Origin: Bacteroidales bacterium
Lineage (GTDB): Bacteria > Bacteroidota > Bacteroidia > Bacteroidales > VadinHA17
Direction: 5' to 3'
Length of the DNA stretch: 64,000 bases
Assembly (NCBI GenBank): GCA_025454795.1
Contig: JALONT010000005.1
Location: 1-64,000, forward strand
The notes under the pieces were generated by a model, which saw only the letters and a list, made by a program, of their open reading frames with translations, had not been told where the DNA came from and did no database searches. Below are positions 8,223-17,676 of this stretch, one piece after another. The number at the start of each line of letters is the position of its first letter. Position 1 is the stretch's first letter. Position numbers and translations under genes: made by a program.

Positions 8223-9611
8223 TTAAGCTTTAAATAAATCCATATAATGATTTGAATCAGTAAGAATTCCGCCACTTTTCTTGAAAAAATCATCATTTAA
8301 ACTGAATACTCCGTTTTGTGTTTTTCTCCAGCTTGCATCAGCATATGGGTGATAACTTTCCATTTCCTCCCAGTTTTTATAATTCTGATGCCCGTTGGTT
8401 TCAAGCAGACCCGTGCCCAGACCAGGGAATGGATCAAGACGTGCTGCTATATTCTTATTCCAATCGACTAAAATAGGATTTACCGTAAGATCGGCGCAAA
8501 AACAAGGAACATTTTTCTCTTTAGCCACATTAGCAATTTTCATTGTCATACTCATTGTTTTTGCAATGGCTTTTAAAGCGATTGCTTTGTAACCCATCCC
8601 GATACGGGTAATTGCATCCTTATCAGTATGTGCACTTTCATCAGAAGCCAACCGGACAGGTATATCTGTCACATCAATCTCTGCTTCTTCAGGGAACGGT
8701 TCTTCAATTATAGCTATCTGATCAAATGCTCCGATTTTTTTTGCATGATCGATTAGTTTTAACAGGGTTTCTTTTTCCTCGTAGCGCCCGTTAGCATCGA
8801 AATAATAAGGCAGTTTACCGGTTTCAGAATGTGGTGTCCTGTAATGTCCAATTGCACTATGAATCGATGAAAGTCTTTCTTTGTCTTTTTCAAGCATTTC
8901 AGCCTGAGTACCCGGCTGACCAATTTTTATTTTCATAAAGAAATATCCTGAATCAACAGCCTGCACAATTTCAGACACTGGTATAGAATAGGCCATAAGT
9001 GGTATGCTTGCAACTATTTTGCTATGTTTTGATAAGGCGGGTCGATATTTCTTTGGTATCAGATCATCAAAATTGGTTATACCATTTTCAGCGGCAAATA
9101 ACATCCATGCTGCATTATCAACCCCCACAAGAGCGTTGAGTGCAAATGTTTTTCTCAGGTCAGATTTTCCTGTTATTTTTCTCCCATATTCATAAACCTC
9201 ATCAAAGATCTCATCCAGCAATGTTACCGGGTCTGTAAATGATCTGCCTTTGATCAGCTGAAGGGAATACTCTGTCAATGCAAACATAATTGCATTTCCA
9301 CCACTTTCCGAATGACCTGCAAAGACCGATGCATCAGACCAAAGTACATTCTGTGTGCAAAGTCCCACTTTTTTAATTCCGGAAGCAGATTGCAGAAAAT
9401 TTGCTGTCTGCCAGATCTCTGTCATATATCCTCCTTTGAATCCAAAAGGCCGGATCAGGGGTTCCCGTTCAAAATTTGACCCAACAGACTGAATTGTAAC
9501 AGGTTTTAATGATGGACTGCATCCGGCAGGAACTGAAATGGCAGCTAAACCTGAAAGCGTACCAGCACATGCCACTGAAGATGTCTTAATAAAATCTCTT
9601 CTTGAAACCAT
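8223..9611 (-). CDS. Tat-exported enolase-superfamily (mandelate racemase type) enzyme
   Basis: This 462-residue enzyme starts with a twin-arginine leader (SRRDFIKTSS plus a hydrophobic stretch with a Cys at residue 31), so it is probably exported or lipidated. The barrel domain shows the KxK catalytic pair in MKIKIG, and metal ligands in FDANGRY, IIEEPFP and ASDES. Enolase-superfamily enzymes abstract a proton alpha to a carboxylate and typically dehydrate sugar acids (aldonates, fuconate, galactarate) or racemise them. It lies 70 bp downstream of the exported epimerase gene. Export is unusual for this fold outside Bacteroidetes and Planctomycetes-like genomes. The substrate is not assigned. 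Confidence 0.8.
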   Translation of the reverse strand: MVSRRDFIKTSSVACAGTLSGLAAISVPAGCSPSLKPVTIQSVGSNFEREPLIRPFGFKGGYMTEIWQTANFLQSASGIKKVGLCTQNVLWSDASVFAGHSESGGNAIMFALTEYSLQLIKGRSFTDPVTLLDEIFDEVYEYGRKITGKSDLRKTFALNALVGVDNAAWMLFAAENGITNFDDLIPKKYRPALSKHSKIVASIPLMAYSIPVSEIVQAVDSGYFFMKIKIGQPGTQAEMLEKDKERLSSIHSAIGHYRTPHSETGKLPYYFDANGRYEEKETLLKLIDHAKKIGAFDQIAIIEEPFPEEAEIDVTDIPVRLASDESAHTDKDAITRIGMGYKAIALKAIAKTMSMTMKIANVAKEKNVPCFCADLTVNPILVDWNKNIAARLDPFPGLGTGLLETNGHQNYKNWEEMESYHPYADASWRKTQNGVFSLNDDFFKKSGGILTDSNHYMDLFKA

Positions 9612-9681
9612 TTTGACTTATTTTAATAAATTTTATATAACCAGTTATAGTAATAACACCTAAACAACCCACTCAAGTTAT

Positions 9682-10647
9682 TTAGTTAAATAATCCATCT
9701 ATACTGTGTTCCTTGAATCTCATTTTCAACCAGTTAAGGTCTGTCGTCAGATATTCATAAATTTTTTCCCGGCTCATTGTCGGATTTTTGTCTCCGGACT
9801 GGGCACCTCCAAGATCATACTCGTAGTGAATTGTAACAGGTCCTGATATTCCGAGAGCTATATATTCCTTCAGATATGCATCAAAATCAACCATTCCTTC
9901 ACCTAAAGGAACATTCGTCAATTTCCATTTTTCATTTTCGTTTTTCCAGAAGAAATCTTTGATTGCAGTCGTCTTTATCCAGGGGGAGAGAAGTTTCATC
10001 CCTAAAGGCCATGATACACCTCCTTCAACAACTGCATGACGGATATCGTATTGGACGCCCATAAAAACAGGGTCCCTGTCTTTCAAAAGTGAATAAAGAT
10101 CCCAAACCGGTCCTCCAACCCTTACTCCTGAATGATTCTGATAACAGCCGTGAATGTTATATTTCCGGTTAAGTATCTCAAGGGTCTCAAATGCTTTTCT
10201 GTGGCCATCAAGATTTTCCATTATAGACTTACCCGGATCATAACTCAGATAACCCATCCTGTAATTTTTTATCCCCAGTGCAGAGGCAGTTCCAATAACA
10301 ATCTCTGTTACCGGATCATTTGAATTTAAGATATCCGTAACCATCATCGGTGTGCTTATCCCATATTTTTTCAGAGCTGTTAACGCTTTGGGAAGGTCGG
10401 TTTTTACATTTTCCGGAAGAACATGACCTCCCTTCCTGACTGAGAGTTCCACATTTTTGAAACCTACTTTTGCCAGTGTTTCACCGAGCCCGTCATAACC
10501 AAGAAACTGAAGGCATTTTGTAAAAACACAGATAGGGTTTTCAGTATTCTCAGCAGCACATTTAACAGCTAACAGATTTGGACCAATTACGACTCCGGCA
10601 GTGACTGCCGAAGTCGTTTTTATAAAGACACGTCTCGATTGTTTCAT
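9682..10647 (-). CDS. Tat-exported sugar phosphate isomerase/epimerase-like protein
   Basis: This 321-residue TIM-barrel protein of the xylose-isomerase-like (AP endonuclease 2) family has a twin-arginine leader (SRRVFIKTTS) and a Cys near residue 30. The metal-site segments include VELSVRKGGH, CYQNHSG, QYDIRHA and TIHYEYD, placing Glu, His and Asp ligands in the usual order. Members isomerise or epimerise sugars or are uncharacterised in exported form. It lies 18 bp behind the Gfo/Idh gene and upstream of the enolase-type gene, so it probably acts on the same extracytoplasmic substrate. Confidence 0.78.
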   Translation of the reverse strand: MKQSRRVFIKTTSAVTAGVVIGPNLLAVKCAAENTENPICVFTKCLQFLGYDGLGETLAKVGFKNVELSVRKGGHVLPENVKTDLPKALTALKKYGISTPMMVTDILNSNDPVTEIVIGTASALGIKNYRMGYLSYDPGKSIMENLDGHRKAFETLEILNRKYNIHGCYQNHSGVRVGGPVWDLYSLLKDRDPVFMGVQYDIRHAVVEGGVSWPLGMKLLSPWIKTTAIKDFFWKNENEKWKLTNVPLGEGMVDFDAYLKEYIALGISGPVTIHYEYDLGGAQSGDKNPTMSREKIYEYLTTDLNWLKMRFKEHSIDGLFN

Positions 10648-10665
10648 ATGTATTGATTGATCCTG

Positions 10666-12066
10666 TTAAAGCTTCCAGGGTTTTCTGTATTCATAGCTCA
10701 GCAATTCATTTGCTTTTTCGGAGTTAGTGAATCTCTCATTTACCTGGTCCCATTCCAGTCTCTGACCAACTTTTATGGCTATGTTGGCCAGGTGAGCAAA
10801 TGAAGTTGACCGATGGCCTTCCTCAAGTGGACACAATGGCGTTTCCCTGGACTTAATACAATCAAGGAAGTTACGGACCAAAGTACCTGTGGCATAGGCA
10901 TTGCTTCCATCTGTCAGTTCAGCGCTTGGAACATTAAATTCCTCAGGTTCGATCAATTTATCCCAGGTCTGGAACTGACCTTTTGTTGCAGGGATTATCC
11001 TGTATCCGTCCTGACTTGCATAAACAGTTCCCTTTGTACCGCGAATTTCCAGTTCTCCATAGGGGAAAAATTGTTTTTCACCGCTGCTTGCCTCAAAAAT
11101 GCTGAATGAGATCATTGATTTTGACGCAAATTCAAAAGTGACCTGCATGGTGTCAGGAATATCTCCATCATGATCAAGTACATATTTACCTCCATGAGCA
11201 GTTATGGACGAAGGTGCAACTTCACCCATCATCCAGCGGATAGCATCCATATAATGGACACCCCAGTTTCCCATCTGACTTGAATAGTCACCCCACCACC
11301 TGAACTTATATGGAGCGATATTATACTGATAGGGTCTGTAAGCCCTTGGGCCAAGCCACATGTCCCAGTTTAAATCTTTTGGTGGTTCCTCCGGTTGAAA
11401 TTTCCCTATTCCATCAGGAAACAGGTTACTGATACGGGCTGCCCTCGCAACTGATATTTTACCAATTTTAGATATCTCTTTGGAAAGTTTCTGATAAACC
11501 TCATTTCCCCTGCGATTCAGTCCTACTGCAACAACACGGTCGCTTTTCTTCTGTGCGTTAACCATCGCCCTGCCTTCACTAATTGTGGCTGTCAGGGGTT
11601 TCTCACAATAGACATCTTTTCCTGCTTTAATAGCCTCAATTGTCTGAATGGCATGCCAGTGGTCCGGTGTGGCTATACAAACGGCATGTAAGGTCTTATC
11701 TGCCAGAAGTTTCCGATAATCATCGTAATATACCGGGGTTGTTGGAAATTTTTCACCCATGGTTGGTATCTGTCCCGGCATATCTTTTAAGTAACGGGGA
11801 TCTACCTTGCTGCGATCCCTTAACATATATGGTTTGTATGTGTCGCAAAAGGCTGCAATCTCACAATCCGGATTCTGCATAAACAGCGCCAGAAGCTGCG
11901 AACCACGGTTCCCGATTCCAATAAAGCCAACCCTGATTTTGTCATTTGGGCCCAAAACTGCAGGAGTTTTTGTCGAACAAAAGGTATTAGTTCCAAGGAT
12001 CAATCCTGCGGAAGCAGCTGCACTTTTAGCAATGAACTCCCTTCTTGTGTTTTTATTTTTTTTCAT
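10666..12066 (-). CDS. Tat-exported Gfo/Idh/MocA oxidoreductase
   Basis: This 466-residue protein has a twin-arginine leader (TRREFIAKSA). An NAD(P)-binding Rossmann domain follows (VGFIGIGNRGSQ near residue 46), then the EKP motif (YCEKPLT) and a substrate domain with GNWGVHYMDAIRW. The family oxidises or epimerises sugar substrates, and exported members usually keep NAD bound. It is the first intact gene of the sugar operon, 79 bp downstream of the collapsed SusC/SusD gene. A broken relative of the same family lies at 30771-31991. Confidence 0.85.
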   Translation of the reverse strand: MKKNKNTRREFIAKSAAASAGLILGTNTFCSTKTPAVLGPNDKIRVGFIGIGNRGSQLLALFMQNPDCEIAAFCDTYKPYMLRDRSKVDPRYLKDMPGQIPTMGEKFPTTPVYYDDYRKLLADKTLHAVCIATPDHWHAIQTIEAIKAGKDVYCEKPLTATISEGRAMVNAQKKSDRVVAVGLNRRGNEVYQKLSKEISKIGKISVARAARISNLFPDGIGKFQPEEPPKDLNWDMWLGPRAYRPYQYNIAPYKFRWWGDYSSQMGNWGVHYMDAIRWMMGEVAPSSITAHGGKYVLDHDGDIPDTMQVTFEFASKSMISFSIFEASSGEKQFFPYGELEIRGTKGTVYASQDGYRIIPATKGQFQTWDKLIEPEEFNVPSAELTDGSNAYATGTLVRNFLDCIKSRETPLCPLEEGHRSTSFAHLANIAIKVGQRLEWDQVNERFTNSEKANELLSYEYRKPWKL

Positions 12067-12145
12067 GATTAAAAGTTTTTATTTATTCAATAATTACGTT
12101 ATAAATAATTCCAGGTCAATTAATATTTGCTCATGAGCCGATTGA

Positions 12146-13000
12146 TTAATAATAGCCTTGATTTTGTTCCAATGCCGGATAAAGGTTAATCTCTCTATTT
12201 GGAATTGGCAACAACAGAGCGGTTGATTTAAATTCAAATCCTGGTTCTGGCTTTAAGGAGAAAGCTGCCATAACCACTCCCGCAGCAGCACGCGATCCAT
12301 ATATTGCTGCAGATGAAGCATCCTTAAGAACTTCAATAGATTCAATATCTCCTGCATTAACACTATTAAGATCCCAGATTATCGGAACATCATCCACAAC
12401 ATACAGAGGATCATTTGCCCCAGTGATTGAGCTTACACCTCTGATTCTTATAACAGGAGCCTCACCGGGTCTTGTAGAAATCTGTTTTACGCTGATTCCG
12501 GGAAGCTGCCCGACAATAGCAAGATCAGCTCTGCCTACTGCAATCTGATTAAGTTTGTCATTCTTTAAAGTTGCAACGGCTGCCGCAAGCGAACTTTTTT
12601 TCACAGTACCATAACCGATTACTACAACCTCTTCAAGGCCAATGGAACTTTCTTCCATTGTTATATTGAATACCGATTGTGTTCCGATTTCGAGGTCCTG
12701 TGGATTCATCCCTACAAATGAAAAAGAAACTGTTTTTGCACCATCCGGAACTGATAAAGAAAAATTACCATTAATATCAGTTAACGCACCAGAATTTGTT
12801 CCCTTTATTACAACTGAAACACCAGGTAAAGGAATACCGGACTGATCCAATACTTTTCCTGAAATTTTTCGTTCCTGTTGCTGGTCAACGACAACAGCTT
12901 CATCTGAGATTACTGATGCAAGCTTTGTACTCCCGGAATAAGTTGCAAGTGCAAATAACTGTGGTGTACTTAAGATCATAAAAATAAATGTTAAGTGCAT
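12146..13000 (-). pseudogene. SusC N-terminus fused in frame to SusD C-terminus by deletion
   Basis: Residues 1-22 form an export leader. Residues 45-115 are a carboxypeptidase-D-like domain (RKISGKVLDQSG). Residues 125-245 are a TonB-receptor plug domain ending in SIEVLKDASSAAIYGSRAAAGVV, all typical of SusC. The barrel never begins. Near 12255-12275 the frame passes into about 35 residues that end LLLPIPNREINLYPALEQNQGYY, the classic SusD C-terminus. One deletion that removed the SusC barrel and most of SusD would explain this. The STN domain often found behind this leader type is also absent. The product could not form a pore. A chimeric assembly is the alternative. Confidence 0.8.
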
Positions 13001-13417
13001 AGCTCTGATTGATTTATTGTCCCAATCAGGTTTTAGTATGAGACAAATCTATTCTAATAAAATTTTCATAAGGTTACAACGGGTTAGTTATTAATAAATT
13101 CACTCTCTACTATTCAGTGGTAGTATTTTGAAAGGGTTTATCTTAAAGGAGGTGCTGAATCACCCCTTAGCATTTAGTTGTTAAATCTACTTCTATACAT
13201 AATCCATAATATAAATGTAAAAGGTTAAAATGAATCTTTTTCCAAATTACAAAAAATTACATATGATAATATTTTATCTGCTTTTTTATATATTTTTTTA
13301 ACATTTGAGGGAGAAATATTCTTCAGAAGATTTTGATAAATAGTTCTGTTTTATCTTCACTTTTATCGCCGCAAGTGACGAAAGAATTTCAAAATCACAA
13401 TTTCAGGAATAAGTTTC
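13001..13417. other. AT-rich spacer upstream of the SusC/D remnant
   Basis: This 417-base gap has no open frame that looks coding. It holds a 7-bp stem (CTGATTG...CAATCAG, 13005-13029) directly before the remnant's start and a TANNTTTG box at 13044-13051. The rest is AT-rich sequence in which I see nothing specific. A regulator gene that often precedes SusC/D pairs is not present. Confidence 0.5.
13044..13051 (-). promoter_or_regulatory. Candidate -7 box for the SusC/D remnant and sugar operon
   Basis: The minus strand reads TAGATTTG, a match to TANNTTTG, about 44 bp before the start codon. A -33 element is not clear. If it is active, the sugar operon downstream would still be transcribed through the collapsed gene. 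Confidence 0.35.
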
Positions 13418-14296
13418 TTATACCAGGTTATCATCAGGATTACTCTGTTCCATCAGGGAAGTCACACTCCCATATCTCCATGTTTTAATAAGGACTTTAA
13501 CAAAAAACAATAGCTGAGAAACAATGAACAGAAGTAATACACCTGCCCCTGTAACAGGTCTCCATGGACCCAGAATTTTTAATACCAGCAAGTTGAAAAG
13601 TACCAGGACTATCATGATGATAAACATCATCAGAAAAGATGGAAAGAATGTTCTGAAGGTTCTGTTGAAACCGAATCCCAGGGCTTTAAAGCATGATTTT
13701 TTTTCTTTTGTTACCTGCCATGACCTTGCATAATCCGCTACAAGATTAAGAATTGCTACAATGGTAAAGAAGACCAAAATTGAAATCAGAACAATTATAT
13801 AAGGAGTCTTTTCGGAATCTGCATGTAAATTTGAGATAAAACCAGCAGGTAAACCTACCACCAGAAAACCAATAATAATGATTATAATACTGATTATGGA
13901 TGATATACCAAGAAATGACCAGAAATTTCCCGCCGAAGCCCTGAAAAATTCTGCAGCAGATATCCTGTTGTCAGATTTTTTCAGAGTGTCGAACAGGCCT
14001 CCTGCAAGAAATGAATTTGCAAGAAATCCGGCTAATATCAGAAAAAATAATCCTGATGAAAAGAAGTGTGTCAGGATTCTTAGGCTTGCACCCAGATCAA
14101 CAAGTACTTCGACATCCAGTCCTCCCATCAACTTATCAGTGACCATGCTTTTACCAAATGCTGCCTTGATAGCTCCTTTCATCGGCAGAGCAACAAGGGA
14201 AACCGACAAAAGTGAAAAGAACCAGACAATAACCACTCCTTTCCATGCATTTAATGAACGTCTGAACCCGGATTCATATGCCTTAAATATTTTCAT
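13418..14296 (-). CDS. Polytopic membrane protein of unknown function
   Basis: This 292-residue protein has about six hydrophobic segments (near residues 18-40, 72-98, 122-158, 170-195, 218-245 and 252-275) joined by short basic loops. I do not recognise a specific family; the pattern resembles DUF4013-like or glycerophosphoryl-diester-associated membrane domains. It lies 11 bp downstream of the M1 peptidase gene on the same strand, so the two may be cotranscribed. Confidence 0.65.
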   Translation of the reverse strand: MKIFKAYESGFRRSLNAWKGVVIVWFFSLLSVSLVALPMKGAIKAAFGKSMVTDKLMGGLDVEVLVDLGASLRILTHFFSSGLFFLILAGFLANSFLAGGLFDTLKKSDNRISAAEFFRASAGNFWSFLGISSIISIIIIIIGFLVVGLPAGFISNLHADSEKTPYIIVLISILVFFTIVAILNLVADYARSWQVTKEKKSCFKALGFGFNRTFRTFFPSFLMMFIIMIVLVLFNLLVLKILGPWRPVTGAGVLLLFIVSQLLFFVKVLIKTWRYGSVTSLMEQSNPDDNLV

Positions 14297-14307
14297 ATAT
14301 TATTGAT

Positions 14308-16278
14308 TTACAATGTGAAAGCACTAACAAAGAATTGCATTAATGATATTATTTTGTTTGTGAAACGTCGAAGCGGGATGCGATTCGGGTCCTGCGTCAT
14401 CGAGTTATTTATAAAATTGACATCCATTCTGATCTTATATTCAGGATCAACCTTGATCCATTCAATCATTCTTTTTCCTGTATAAACAAAATCTTTGTAC
14501 CTGGCTTTTCCGTCCCATGATTCAAGCACCTCATCACCGTTTGTAAAATGAATAAGAACATCTACAGGTAACATTACCTCTCCCGCTCTTTCGATACATG
14601 CAACTGCTTTATAAAGTGTATCATGTGCCGGGAGGTTCTTTTTAAGTGTATCAACCAGTGTGGAATCTTTCAGAGCAGACTCAAGTTTAATATTATGTAA
14701 ATCAGACACTTTATAATCGCAGATACCTGTTCCATAGAGTGTCTGATCAAAAAACCAGTTCATATCCGGACCAAATTCATCTCCGTGAGTATTTCTTACA
14801 ATATCATTTACAACATTAATGAAATCCTTTCCGGAGGGATGCTTAAAAGCCCATCTCCTGTAATACTCCCTGAAGATCTCATTTGTAGTCTCTTCACCTA
14901 TGATTCCCATCAATGTATAAAGCCAGGTTGCTGTCTTTTGATATGACATCATGCTATAAGTATGGTGTGGATAATTCCATGAATACTCATTGTTGCTTAC
15001 CACCTGGCGACTGCCTGAAGAGACGTAGGATATCCGGGAAATCGATTTATCGGATATTCTGAGTAGCGGATTATCAATCATTCCTGAGTTTTCGCCCCAG
15101 TAATGATCCATTATCCTTTCTTCCCAGAAGGAGTTTATACCCTCATCCATCCATGGCTCTTCAAACTCATTACTTGCAAGGATACCCATAAAATAAGCAT
15201 GCCCGAATTCATGGACCGTTACCATTTCAGGTACGTGAAAACAAACTGGGATCTTAAAGAAAGAGGCAGAAGTAAAAATTGTTGTATATTCCATCCCTCC
15301 TGCTCCGGAACCTTTAGCAGGCGGATCAACAAATGTAAGATGCGGCCATGGATACGGACCAACATTCTTAGTCAGGTATTCAAGGGCATTTTTCACTGCT
15401 GTAAACTGTCGTTCAACCTGTTCTAATCTTTCACCGGGAATAAGAAGAGTGATCTTTACATGCTCCCACTGTTCTGTAAAAACTTTATACCCGGGCCAGG
15501 CTGTCCAAGCAAAATCGGGTATATCTTCAGCACGATAAGTCAGAGTCTTTTCCCCATCTCCGGAATCAGTTTCATCCAGCAGTAAACCTCCTGTACCAAC
15601 AATATATTCATTTGGCACAGTGATCTTTACATCATAAACACTATGGTTTGCGTAAAATTCTGAGTGAGCATGGAACTGGTGGCAGTTCCATCCGCTTGTC
15701 ATACGGTACCGCATCCCGGTAGTCTCATAAACACCAAATTTCGGAAACCACTGGGCAATAAAATAGTAATCATCAGCATAACCCGTTCTCCTTATCCGTG
15801 AAGGCAACTTTGTCTCAAAATTCACTTTAATACTTACTGTATCACCCGGCTTCACAGCCTGTGGAAGGATAACTTGTATTACAGTGCTGTCGTGAAGATT
15901 TCCGTCATCAGGACTGAAATACTGCGCTGATGGTAAAAGGTTTGCACCATCTGCAGCAGTAAAGGTTTGAATGTCAATCCGGCCTTTTTCTGTCTCTTTA
16001 AGGCTGGCTTTACTGTTAATCTCACTATACAAAGTAGTTTTATTGCTCTTAAAAGCATTCATATACATATGAAGCTGGACATCCCGGACCATATCAGAAG
16101 AGTAATTGACCCAAAATGCCTCCATATATCCCACAACAGTTTGAGATTCAGTATTGAGTTTTGCCTCTATCCTGTAGCCGGTTATCCGCGGACTAAGAGG
16201 TTCCCTGTTTATTATCTGCGAGTTAGACACGCAGTTAATAAACATCAATGAAAGAATAGTCAGTAATGTTTTCTTCAT
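14308..16278 (-). CDS. Secreted M1-family zinc metallopeptidase
   Basis: Gluzincin aminopeptidase-like protein of about 656 residues. The zinc site is HEFGH with the third ligand in WMDEGINSFWEE, and GAGGMEY stands where M1 enzymes have the GxMEN substrate loop. I chose the internal ATG at 16278 because it opens a clean signal peptide (MKKTLLTILSLMFINCV). The longer frame to 16395 reads through repeat-like spacer. It acts outside the cytoplasm, probably trimming peptides for uptake. The last 25 residues are odd. The part DPNRIPLRRF is encoded by a GC-rich repeat-like segment (14367-14398) resembling the element near 5390, so the C-terminus may have been extended by repeat invasion. Confidence 0.85.
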   Translation of the reverse strand: MKKTLLTILSLMFINCVSNSQIINREPLSPRITGYRIEAKLNTESQTVVGYMEAFWVNYSSDMVRDVQLHMYMNAFKSNKTTLYSEINSKASLKETEKGRIDIQTFTAADGANLLPSAQYFSPDDGNLHDSTVIQVILPQAVKPGDTVSIKVNFETKLPSRIRRTGYADDYYFIAQWFPKFGVYETTGMRYRMTSGWNCHQFHAHSEFYANHSVYDVKITVPNEYIVGTGGLLLDETDSGDGEKTLTYRAEDIPDFAWTAWPGYKVFTEQWEHVKITLLIPGERLEQVERQFTAVKNALEYLTKNVGPYPWPHLTFVDPPAKGSGAGGMEYTTIFTSASFFKIPVCFHVPEMVTVHEFGHAYFMGILASNEFEEPWMDEGINSFWEERIMDHYWGENSGMIDNPLLRISDKSISRISYVSSGSRQVVSNNEYSWNYPHHTYSMMSYQKTATWLYTLMGIIGEETTNEIFREYYRRWAFKHPSGKDFINVVNDIVRNTHGDEFGPDMNWFFDQTLYGTGICDYKVSDLHNIKLESALKDSTLVDTLKKNLPAHDTLYKAVACIERAGEVMLPVDVLIHFTNGDEVLESWDGKARYKDFVYTGKRMIEWIKVDPEYKIRMDVNFINNSMTQDPNRIPLRRFTNKIISLMQFFVSAFTL

Positions 16279-16456
16279 TAGGTCGGTCGTTAATAGAATT
16301 TCCCGCAGATCAAACTTGTCAGCGCAGATGGGTTGTAGATTATCTTCGCCAATCTGAGATATTTGCGGGATGAATTTTTTTTTTAAATTCAACATAAAAT
16401 TAGTATTTTTAAGAATCTGTTCCTATAAACATGCTAATAAATGCAAAAATGAAAAA

Positions 16457-17044
16457 TCAAAATATGAGTTCGGAGATATCTGAAGGTGAATTGATATTTG
16501 TAAATGCTGATCTGTTTGTGTCTGTTTCCGAAACCTGAAAATAACCAACATTAAGTTCAAGAAGAAAATCCCTTACTGCCCTGTTTGTGCCTTCAAACAA
16601 AAACTTTTCAAGATCTTCCAAAACTGATTTCCTGTAAATAGCATGCAGAGGTTCAATCAATTTACCAATCTTAGGAATTAAAACATCGTATTCATTCCTG
16701 TTAAATTCATTAATCTGATCGTTAATAATGATTCTATCCAGAAACGGCATATCACCTGCAAATACAAATATTGCGTCACCAGACAATGATTTCAATGCTG
16801 CATGTATCCCTCCAAGAGGTCCAGCTTTAAAATAAAGATCTTTGATTATTTTACAATGAGTGAATCCCCGAAATTCTTCCGGTCGGTTGGTTACAATAAT
16901 TTTCTCATCAAATAAGTCGCTGATGGTGAAAATTATTCTGGAAATAATAGTTTCTCCTTTAACAATAATATTTGCTTTTGTTTTTCCGCCGAATCTTTTA
17001 TTTGCACCTCCGGCCAGGATTACACCAGAGATCCTGTTTAGCAT
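16457..17044 (-). CDS. mobA: Molybdenum cofactor guanylyltransferase MobA
   Basis: This 195-residue cytosolic enzyme transfers GMP to molybdopterin to make the guanine dinucleotide cofactor used by DMSO-reductase-family enzymes. The sequence has the nucleotidyltransferase motif GVILAGGANKRFGG at residues 7-20, KAGPLGGI near residue 75 and AGDMPF near residue 97. It overlaps the rhodanese-like gene by 7 bp and closes the operon whose first gene encodes a Mo-bis-MGD enzyme. It therefore supplies the cofactor of its own operon. Confidence 0.88.
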   Translation of the reverse strand: MLNRISGVILAGGANKRFGGKTKANIIVKGETIISRIIFTISDLFDEKIIVTNRPEEFRGFTHCKIIKDLYFKAGPLGGIHAALKSLSGDAIFVFAGDMPFLDRIIINDQINEFNRNEYDVLIPKIGKLIEPLHAIYRKSVLEDLEKFLFEGTNRAVRDFLLELNVGYFQVSETDTNRSAFTNINSPSDISELIF

Positions 17045-17661
17045 CCTCCTGAGGCTTTCTTCTTCCTGGGAGTTGCTTTGATCACTGGTAATGCTGATTT
17101 ACTTGATTGGTCCTGAGTTGTTTGTATAATCGTTCCTCCTCCCAATGCCTGTCCTGCGCTCATACGGAAATCGTACCTGGCAAATTCCTCATCAGAACTT
17201 GTTGATGCAGGTTTCTCAGGATTAAGTATAGCATCAAACCAGTAATTAAGACCACCTTCAAGGACATAATTATTCGTATAGCCCAATTGACGAGTTATCA
17301 TCCATGCTTCGTTAGCAGTGAGAGTTCCATTCGAATAAAAAACATTCATCTTTACATCCTGATTAATAATGTCAGAATATTTATCTGAAAGAAGGTCAGC
17401 CAATGGAATATTTATAGCTCCCGGCAGGCTGAATTTTTCATACTCATCCTGGCTTCTGACATCAATGAGCTGCAATGATGGATCTTTATTTACTATCATA
17501 TCAGCAACAACATCAGGAGTTATATATTGTGTCCTTGCATTTGCTTCGCCTAATAGTTCGGAAGCTGAGAGCTTATAAGGATTTGTTTTATTTGAGGGTA
17601 CAGCTGCTATAATCAGTCCAAGAGGTATTGTAAACAGAGCTAATAATGTATGTGGTTTCAT
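17038..17661 (-). CDS. Exported rhodanese-fold protein lacking the catalytic Cys
   Basis: This 207-residue protein has an N-terminal leader (KPHTLLALFTIPLGLIIA). A single rhodanese domain follows at about residues 45-145, with IDVRSQDEYEKFSLPGAINIPL. The active loop reads YSNGTLTANEA where catalytic rhodaneses have a Cys at the position of this Ser, so ordinary persulfide transfer is unlikely. A basic tail ends in KKKASGGC, placing a lone Cys at the very C-terminus. The gene lies between the sulfur transporters and mobA in the Psr-like operon. It may bind sulfur species, or the terminal Cys may take over as carrier; both are inference. Confidence 0.82.
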   Translation of the reverse strand: MKPHTLLALFTIPLGLIIAAVPSNKTNPYKLSASELLGEANARTQYITPDVVADMIVNKDPSLQLIDVRSQDEYEKFSLPGAINIPLADLLSDKYSDIINQDVKMNVFYSNGTLTANEAWMITRQLGYTNNYVLEGGLNYWFDAILNPEKPASTSSDEEFARYDFRMSAGQALGGGTIIQTTQDQSSKSALPVIKATPRKKKASGGC

Positions 17662-17676
17662 GTTTGATAGATTTTT

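Noticed and set aside
16279-16395. N-terminal extension of the M1 peptidase
   Set aside because: The residues are encoded by repeat-like spacer (CGCAGAT words), and a good signal peptide starts at 16278.
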